From assembly GCA_012729395.1 (NCBI GenBank), contig JAAYDF010000305.1:1-39643 (forward strand): a stretch of DNA of 39,643 nt, read 5' to 3'. This document shows, one piece after another, positions 34,570-39,643 of the stretch; the stretch's first letter is position 1; every line of letters begins with the position of its first letter. The position numbers and the translations under genes were made by a program. The notes under the pieces are model-generated. The model saw only the letters and a list, made by a program, of their open reading frames with translations, did not search any database and was not told where the DNA came from. Source of the DNA: Phycisphaerae bacterium (lineage in GTDB: Bacteria; Planctomycetota; Phycisphaerae; UBA1845; PWPN01).

Positions 34570-35234
34570 GAATCCGAGGCGTTATCTTTGATCTCGACGG
34601 AACGCTGGCCGACACTCTGGCCGACCTGAGTGACGCGGTCAATGCGGCGCTGCATGAGTTCGGATATGCGACTCACGCGACAACCCAGATCCGAGCCTGG
34701 ATCGGGGAGGGCCTGCCGCTGCTGTGTCGCCGGGCGATGAGCAACGGCGACGAAGTGAGCGCCGAGCGGCTGGACAGCGAGGTCGTGGGCCAAGTCGTGA
34801 CCGCGGTCACGGCACACTACCGGGAACACCGGCTGGACAAGACCCGCCCTTACCCGGGCATCCCCGGACTGCTGGACGCCTTGACCGCGCAGCAGGTACA
34901 GCTTGCGGTCCTGACCAACAAGCCTCACGAGCATACGGAACCGCTGGTCAGCACACTCCTGGGTCGCTATCCGTGGGTGGTGGTCCAGGGTTGCCTGCCG
35001 GATGGGTTGCGGAAGCCGGACCCACGGACGGCTTGGCCGATCCTGTCGCAGATGCGGCTGCGTGCGTCCGAAGTGGCGATGGTGGGCGATTCGAGCATCG
35101 ACGTGATGACGGGTCGGCAGGCCGGCCTCATGACCGTGGGCGTCACCTGGGGTTTCCGCGACCGGCAGAATCTCATCGACGCCGGCGTGCAGTATCTCAT
35201 CGATCGACCGGAACAACTCCTGCAGCTTCTGTGA
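34566..35234 (+). CDS. gph: HAD-family phosphoglycolate phosphatase-like hydrolase
   Basis: The 222-residue cytoplasmic phosphatase has the HAD motifs DLDGT (nucleophile D9, acid D11), LTNKP (motif II), KPDP (motif III) and GDSSIDVMTG (motif IV), with a helical cap at about 17-90. The closest family is phosphoglycolate phosphatase, which removes a by-product of DNA repair. Specificity is not proven. Its ATG overlaps the L,D-transpeptidase stop (ATGA at 34566-34569), so the two are co-translated. A damaged copy of its last 60 codons is found at 37218-37410. It is followed by a 123-bp gap to the convergent MATE gene. Confidence 0.9.
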   Translation: MRIRGVIFDLDGTLADTLADLSDAVNAALHEFGYATHATTQIRAWIGEGLPLLCRRAMSNGDEVSAERLDSEVVGQVVTAVTAHYREHRLDKTRPYPGIPGLLDALTAQQVQLAVLTNKPHEHTEPLVSTLLGRYPWVVVQGCLPDGLRKPDPRTAWPILSQMRLRASEVAMVGDSSIDVMTGRQAGLMTVGVTWGFRDRQNLIDAGVQYLIDRPEQLLQLL

Positions 35235-35357
35235 TGCATACCTGCCGGTTCCCCCCCTTTCGCGAGATGGGCTTGTCGCATGCTCGCCGAGGCAACACGT
35301 GTATCACACGCTCACCCGCGGCTGGCAGGTGCTGTCGCCCGGGCACCGTTCGGCTAC

Positions 35358-36728
35358 TCAAGGATCGCCACATGGTTGTGAGATTGGCAAGCTGACCGTC
35401 GCCCGGAGAGACCGCAGGGTGCGGGATACCCAGACGATGCCGATGCTGCCGACGGCAAGGTCGGTCACCAGACGCCCCGCGAACACGCCGATCACCCCGT
35501 AAAGATGTGCCCCCAGGTAGACAAGCGGAATCAGAAGGACCAGCACGCGGATGGCGTTGAGCGCGGTCGCACACACCGGCTTATGCAGTCCCGTCAGGAA
35601 GAACCCGCAATACCGATGCACTTCCATCATCCCGTAGCCGAAGGAGATAATGCGAATGTAGGAGATGAGCACATCGGCCACCTTCTCGTCGTCGGTGAAG
35701 GCCGAGGCCAGCCACGGAGCGCCCAGAAAGAACACGATCGCCACCAGTCCGCCGTAACACAGGGCGAACCACGTGGTCACCCTCTGCGCCTCTCGGACGC
35801 GATCTACGCGGGCGGCCCCAAGGTTCTGACTCACGAAGGGGGTAAGCGAAATGCCTAACGCCATGGGAACCACGAAGGCAAACATCTCGATGCGACCGGC
35901 CGCGCCGCAAGCCGCCACCGACTCGTACCCAAAACGGCTCAGCAATCTGGTGATCACAATTGCGGAGGTAGGCATCAGGATCATGCTCAGAATACTCGGC
36001 ACCGCGAAACCCATGATTCGCCGGAAGGACACGAGCCATCCACCCAGCCAAGCGGCATGCAACACCAGGAGGCGATGCTTGCGGTACAGCAAGTGAAGGA
36101 GCCATGCCGTCGCCGTCGCATGCGCGAGCAGCGTAGCCAGGGCCGCCCCGCGCATACCCATCGCCGGGCAACCCAGGTAGCCGAAGATCATGATGGGGTC
36201 AAGAATCATGTTGAGGACGGTACCCAGGATCATCAACTGGCTGGCGGCCTTGGAATCGCCCGCGGAAATGAGGATGCCGTTGCCCAAAAACGGCAGCGAC
36301 ATGAACACGGTTCCGAGGAAGCAGGTGCGCATGTAGTCGCCGATGAGGGGCAGCGTCTGGGCGTCGGCCCCGAGCCTTCTGAAAATCGGCCCGATACTGA
36401 GGTAGCCCACGACGGAGAGCACTGCGCCGACGCACACCGTCAGGCTGAGGCCGTGGGTGACCAGCCTGGCCGCGGCGTCGTGATCGTGCCGGCCGATCGC
36501 GTGGGAAACCAGGGTGGTGATTCCCGTGCCGATTCCCCCGGCCACACAGGTCATCAGCATGACCACAGGGAAAATGAATCCCATTGCCGCCAGCGGAAGC
36601 GTACCCAGCTTGGCGACGAACCACGTATCGGTGAGGTTGTAGGCATTCATGGCGAACGTGCCGGCCAGCATGGGAAAGGCCATGCCGAACAGGGTACGTG
36701 TCACACTGCGATGAACCAGCACTGCCAT
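35358..36728 (-). CDS. MATE-family multidrug/Na+ exporter
   Basis: The 456-residue inner-membrane protein has about 12 hydrophobic segments in two similar halves, as in the MATE family. The first half reads MAFPMLAGTFAMNAYNLTDT, with the family feature of a polar helix followed by FVAKLG, PLAAMGF and VAGGIGTGITTLVSHAIGR. The second half has VPSILSMILMPTSAIVITRL and PFVSQNLGAARVDRV. MATE pumps export drugs or metabolites using Na+ or H+ gradients. The start at 36728 has only a weak ribosome-binding site (AAGG about 11 nt upstream); M16 of this frame is an alternative. It is convergent with the HAD gene. Confidence 0.93.
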   Translation of the reverse strand: MAVLVHRSVTRTLFGMAFPMLAGTFAMNAYNLTDTWFVAKLGTLPLAAMGFIFPVVMLMTCVAGGIGTGITTLVSHAIGRHDHDAAARLVTHGLSLTVCVGAVLSVVGYLSIGPIFRRLGADAQTLPLIGDYMRTCFLGTVFMSLPFLGNGILISAGDSKAASQLMILGTVLNMILDPIMIFGYLGCPAMGMRGAALATLLAHATATAWLLHLLYRKHRLLVLHAAWLGGWLVSFRRIMGFAVPSILSMILMPTSAIVITRLLSRFGYESVAACGAAGRIEMFAFVVPMALGISLTPFVSQNLGAARVDRVREAQRVTTWFALCYGGLVAIVFFLGAPWLASAFTDDEKVADVLISYIRIISFGYGMMEVHRYCGFFLTGLHKPVCATALNAIRVLVLLIPLVYLGAHLYGVIGVFAGRLVTDLAVGSIGIVWVSRTLRSLRATVSLPISQPCGDP

Positions 36729-36941
36729 GAGTCGTCAACCTTGCCGAGCCGGATGACTCGTCGCCTCCCCCTGTGTGACGGCCTTCCCGCGAGTCGGAAC
36801 GCTGTCATTCGAGCGGTTGCCGAGGGCCAAAGGGGCCGTTGGCGTCCTTGCGGACTGTCGAGTGGGTGCGTTTCGGTCTTGCTTCGCTGCCGACCCTCGT
36901 CGTCGAGTGGCCGGAGGACCAGAGCATGCGGCGACATGGGT

Positions 36942-36970
36942 ATTCTACCTGTTGGCTCGTGCGATGACCA
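36942..36970 (-). promoter_or_regulatory. candidate promoter of the MATE gene
   Basis: Minus strand: TGGTCA (36965-36970), a 17-bp spacer and TAGAAT (36942-36947), matching 4/6 and 5/6. It lies about 210 nt upstream of the predicted start codon, so a long leader is implied. Confidence 0.35.
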
Positions 36971-36992
36971 GACCGGGCTGACGGCCACCCGA

Positions 36993-37145
36993 GATGGGCG
37001 GGTGCATCCACCGAACCGTGGCGGCTGGCGGGGCTGGCACGCGTCGTCGTGTGCCACTGCTGTGTCAGCAGCCCCCTCCCCCGACAAACACTGCTGACAG
37101 AGCAGCGTCACACGGATAAGGCCTGCCCCAAGCACAGAAGATGCA
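36993..37145 (+). repeat. dispersed repeat of about 150 bp, copy 2
   Basis: Near-identical to the reverse complement of 18722-18872, including the CACTGCTGTGTCAGCAG dyad and the run ending AGAAGATGCAC. It sits upstream of the HAD gene remnant. Intergenic; no coding frame is shared. Confidence 0.8.
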
Positions 37146-37217
37146 CCCCGGGATGGGCGGCGTTTCATCGCTGTCCGCGGCGACTGCGGAGGAGCACCGG
37201 CAAGCGGCCTTAGCCGA

Positions 37218-37410
37218 CCCTGCCGCAGGTGCGCCTGCGTGCGTCCGAGGTGGCGATGGCGGGCGATTCGAGCATCGACGTGATGACGGGGCAGCAGCCA
37301 GCCTCATGACCGTGGGCGTCACCTGGGGCTTCCGGGACCGGCAGAATCTCATCGACGCCGGCGTGCGGTATCTCCTTGATCGGCCGCAGCAGCCCCTGCA
37401 GCTTCTGTGA
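37218..37410 (+). pseudogene. truncated, frameshifted copy of the 3' end of the HAD phosphatase gene
   Basis: The stretch matches 35048-35234 (the last 60 or so codons of the HAD gene), with identical long runs such as GGCGTCACCTGGGG, CGGCAGAATCTCATCGACGC and the shared end CTGCAGCTTCTGTGA. The 5' three-quarters of the gene are missing. One base is lost where the intact gene reads GGGTCGGCAGGCCGGCC, so the GDSS part and the TVGVTWGFRD part fall in different frames. Dozens of substitutions show that the copy is not recent. The stretch cannot give a working enzyme. Confidence 0.85.
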
Positions 37411-37438
37411 GCACGAACTTCCTAACGCGGCAATCCGG

Positions 37439-37515
37439 TCAGAGCCGCGACCTCGTCAAGCGTTTTTTCAAGGACTCACCCACCGCATAGCGGTGCCTCA
37501 CGGTCGCGGCTCTGA
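37439..37515. repeat. cruciform repeat: 14-bp arms around an inner hairpin
   Basis: The arms TCAGAGCCGCGACC (37439-37452) and GGTCGCGGCTCTGA (37502-37515) are perfect reverse complements. Inside, CACCGC-ATA-GCGGTG (37481-37495) forms a second hairpin. It lies about 50 bp upstream of the antiporter start. I recall this sequence type from intergenic repeats of planctomycetes, but cannot verify that here. Confidence 0.75.
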
Positions 37516-37534
37516 TAATCCGGCCTGCAACGGG

Positions 37535-37562
37535 TTGAAAACACCCGCCGCGCGGATACCAT
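37535..37562 (+). promoter_or_regulatory. predicted promoter of the antiporter gene, leaderless
   Basis: TTGAAA (37535-37540), a 16-bp spacer and TACCAT (37557-37562). The ATG at 37569 follows six nucleotides later, the normal distance to a transcription start, and no ribosome-binding site is present. The mRNA is thus predicted to be leaderless. Confidence 0.45.
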
Positions 37563-37568
37563 TCGCCC

Positions 37569-39518
37569 ATGTTCCGCTATATCGCTCTCATGGTTGTTGC
37601 CCTGCTGGTCGTGATTGGGGCGTGGTTGGGTCGGCCGGATCCGCAGTTTCTGGCCCGGCAATGGGTGAGTTCTCGTCTCGCGCAACCGCTTGCTGAACTC
37701 GCCGCCAAGGATTCCGCGGAAGCAGCCGTGCGTGTCGCGATTCAGGCCGACGGCGACGATGCCGCGGTAGAGGCCCTCGCTCGTGAAGTGGTCCGCCTGC
37801 CGGCACCGCTCGAATGGGCCGAGCCCGGCACGCCCGGCGAGCAGGCGGATCACACCCTGCACTTGGCGATGGAATCGTCGCCGCACAGTGCCACGCTTCG
37901 CTACGCGGTGGATGGGCAAACGCCGACCGTTCGCCGGGTCGCCTGGTACGCTATTCTGCCGCCGCTTTTGGCGATCATGACGGCAATCATTTTTCGGCAC
38001 GTCATCCTGTGCCTGGTTCTCGGCATCGTCGCCGGGGGCGTGCTCGTCATCTGGCCGACGGATCAACTCGCCGTCTGGGGCGTGTGGCATGCGTTCTATT
38101 ATTACTTCCTGCGACACGCGATCCTCGACGCCTTCCGCATCGAGATCATCTCCTTTGTGCTGCTCATTTGTGCGATCGTGGGCCTGGCTCAGCACTCGGG
38201 CGGAATCAACAGCGTCATCAACTGGCTAATGCGGTTCTGTCGGACAGCCCGTGCCGCACGGATCACGACCGCGCTGATCGGCCTGATGGTCTTCTTCGAC
38301 GACTACATGAATTGCATCATCGTGGGCAACGCCTTGCGGCCGTTGACCGACCGCTACCGCGTGAGCCGGGCCAAACTCGCGTACATCGTCGACTCGACCG
38401 CGGCCCCCGTAGCCGGCTTGGCCTTGGTTTCTACTTGGATCGCCTTCGAACTGAGCCAGATCACCGAGGGACTGGTCGCCGCTCGCATCAGTGCCGAACC
38501 GTTTGAGGTCTTCATCCGCACGATTCCGTACCGTTTTTACTGCTGGTTCACGCTCATCCTGGTGTTCGTGATCGCGAGTATGGGTCGCGACTACGGGCCG
38601 ATGCTGGCGGCGGAACGACGGGCCCTCACGGATGCCCCACCCGATGACGCACCGTCCGAGGAGGGTAGACCGTCCGGTCCGAACGGCCGGGCGATGTACG
38701 CCATCCTGCCGATCGGCCTGACGCTGGTGGCGATCGTCGTCGGGCTGTGGTGGACGGCCCAGCCCGGACCGGGCGAATCGCCGATCGTCGCCGACGGGCT
38801 ACTGGACTACCTGCAGCAGACGCTCGGCCGGGCGAACTCCGCTCGGGCGTTCTCCCGTGCATCGGCCTTCGGATACCTCTTCGCCCTAGCCTTGGTGCTC
38901 GGCGGCAAAGCAATGACCTTCCGCCAGGCGATGCGTGCGTCGTTCGTCTCCATCCGGGCGATCCTCGGGGCCATCGTCATTCTGCTGCTGGCGTGGTCGA
39001 TCGGTGCCGCCTGCCGGGACGTCGGCACCGCGGACTACCTGGTCGCGATGTTCCACAGCGTGCTCAACCCGGTGGGCTTCTCGCTGATCATCTTTGGGCT
39101 GAGCTGCCTGGTCGCCTTCGCAACCGGCTCATCGTACAGCACGATGGCGATCCTGCTGCCCAATGTCGTGCCGTTGGCGCTGGCGGTCGGGGAGGGGTCC
39201 GCCCTCGGCGGCATGGCTCTCATCGTCATGTCCATCGGGGCGGTGCTCGAAGGGGCCATCTTCGGCGACCACTGTTCGCCCATCTCCGATACCACCATCC
39301 TCTCGTCCATCTCCTCGCGTTGCGATCTCATCGAGCACGTTCGCACCCAAATGCCCTACGGTCTCACCGGCATGATCATCGCGGTTGTCGTTGGGTATAC
39401 GCCCGTAGCCCTGGGTGCCCCGCCCGTGCTGTGCCTGGCCAGCGGCGCCGCGGTGCTCATTCTTGTCGTCCGCGTCCTGGGGCAGCGCACGGTGCCGAGC
39501 GATTCATCGGCCGCATGA
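37569..39518 (+). CDS. NhaC-type Na+/H+ antiporter family protein with an extracytoplasmic N-terminal domain
   Basis: The 649-residue membrane protein starts with an anchor helix (3-21), followed by a polar region of about 100 residues (22-125) rich in Ala, Glu and Asp that should face outside. The transporter part (about 127-640) has about 12 helices and the NhaC-family blocks MVFFDDYMNCIIVG, KLAYIVDSTAAPVAGLALVS, ATGSSYSTMAILLPNVVPLA and GAIFGDHCSPISDTTILSS. Members exchange Na+ for H+ or transport organic ions. The N-terminal addition is unusual for NhaC. A cytoplasmic loop with an acidic stretch (DAPPDDAPSEEG) lies mid-protein. It is monocistronic; the preceding promoter suggests leaderless translation. 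Confidence 0.9.
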   Translation: MFRYIALMVVALLVVIGAWLGRPDPQFLARQWVSSRLAQPLAELAAKDSAEAAVRVAIQADGDDAAVEALAREVVRLPAPLEWAEPGTPGEQADHTLHLAMESSPHSATLRYAVDGQTPTVRRVAWYAILPPLLAIMTAIIFRHVILCLVLGIVAGGVLVIWPTDQLAVWGVWHAFYYYFLRHAILDAFRIEIISFVLLICAIVGLAQHSGGINSVINWLMRFCRTARAARITTALIGLMVFFDDYMNCIIVGNALRPLTDRYRVSRAKLAYIVDSTAAPVAGLALVSTWIAFELSQITEGLVAARISAEPFEVFIRTIPYRFYCWFTLILVFVIASMGRDYGPMLAAERRALTDAPPDDAPSEEGRPSGPNGRAMYAILPIGLTLVAIVVGLWWTAQPGPGESPIVADGLLDYLQQTLGRANSARAFSRASAFGYLFALALVLGGKAMTFRQAMRASFVSIRAILGAIVILLLAWSIGAACRDVGTADYLVAMFHSVLNPVGFSLIIFGLSCLVAFATGSSYSTMAILLPNVVPLALAVGEGSALGGMALIVMSIGAVLEGAIFGDHCSPISDTTILSSISSRCDLIEHVRTQMPYGLTGMIIAVVVGYTPVALGAPPVLCLASGAAVLILVVRVLGQRTVPSDSSAA

Positions 39519-39548
39519 CAGGCCCGCGCTGCACGAGTCACCCTGTAG

Positions 39549-39570
39549 CGGCCGCCGCCCCTGGCGGCCG
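39549..39570. terminator. GC hairpin after the antiporter gene
   Basis: The arms CGGCCGCC and GGCGGCCG pair perfectly around GCCCCT, 31 nt past the stop codon. No T-run follows. It could be a terminator or part of an interspersed repeat; the remaining bases to the window end contain no gene I can support. Confidence 0.4.
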
Positions 39571-39643
39571 GGGTGGCGATAGAGCTACCGAGGTGCCACA
39601 ACCGCCGGACGCCGTGATTTGCCTGCCCCGGACAACGCCGATG

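Noticed and set aside
36701-37168. 155-codon minus-strand frame upstream of the MATE gene
   Set aside because: It runs through a dispersed repeat and has no recognisable features or ribosome-binding site.
1-39643. tRNA or rRNA genes
   Set aside because: No stretch with a T-loop GTTCGANTC motif and matching cloverleaf pairing, or with rRNA core sequence, was seen in intergenic DNA.

Overview
The window looks like a piece of a high-GC Planctomycetota chromosome; I cannot fix the class. The clues are interspersed and tandem GC-rich repeat families between genes, which I recall as typical of planctomycete genomes. Further clues are twin-arginine-exported TIM-barrel sugar isomerase-like proteins, secreted proteins with long N-terminal extensions, a lone MoxR ATPase, and a split cytochrome b/Rieske quinol oxidase. 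Most genes have clear Shine-Dalgarno sites. I found no rRNA, tRNA, CRISPR array or transposase.

Layout. 1-390: interspersed-repeat hairpins, a twin palindrome and a promoter ahead of a class I aminotransferase (391-1575). 1604-2406: a 56-bp tandem repeat array with a 357-bp higher-order duplication. 2549-3460: a Tat-exported TIM-barrel protein. 3601-8202 (minus): a 1533-residue hybrid sensor kinase. 8629-13399 (plus): three secreted proteins (unknown beta-rich, HEAT-repeat, five-EF-hand). 13442-15079 (minus): a moxR-thpR pair, divergent from an Nramp-like transporter (15250-16596). 16628-16930: an inverted repeat cluster. 16939-18658 (minus): an M20 peptidase and a YfcE-like phosphoesterase. 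18982-21928 (plus): a second phosphoesterase and yidC. 21930-23244: a 1.3-kb segment bounded by 25-bp perfect inverted repeats and holding a lipoprotein gene. 23322-23819: a Bcp-type peroxiredoxin.

23942-32957 is entirely minus strand. In transcription order it holds a small MshEN-like protein, an HDOD-GGDEF diguanylate cyclase, a Tat-exported isomerase-like protein, a GntR/LacI-type regulator, Rieske protein, cytochrome b N-part, cytochrome b C-part, a 4Fe-4S ferredoxin and a DUF362 protein. 33445-35234 (plus): L,D-transpeptidase and a phosphoglycolate phosphatase-like HAD enzyme, overlapping by 4 bp. 35358-36728 (minus): MATE exporter. 36729-37568: a non-coding stretch with a dispersed repeat, a frameshifted remnant of the HAD gene and a cruciform repeat. 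37569-39518 (plus): NhaC-type antiporter.

The main functional themes are envelope biogenesis (YidC, L,D-transpeptidase, lipoprotein), respiration (Rieske/cytochrome b), and signalling (hybrid kinase; a diguanylate cyclase next to a likely c-di-GMP-binding domain). The observations I rate highest are the MshEN-like/GGDEF pair, the Nramp homologue without the canonical metal ligands, the 25-bp inverted repeats, the twin palindrome upstream of the aminotransferase, and a recurring TTGCC-N17 promoter pattern with two apparently leaderless genes.
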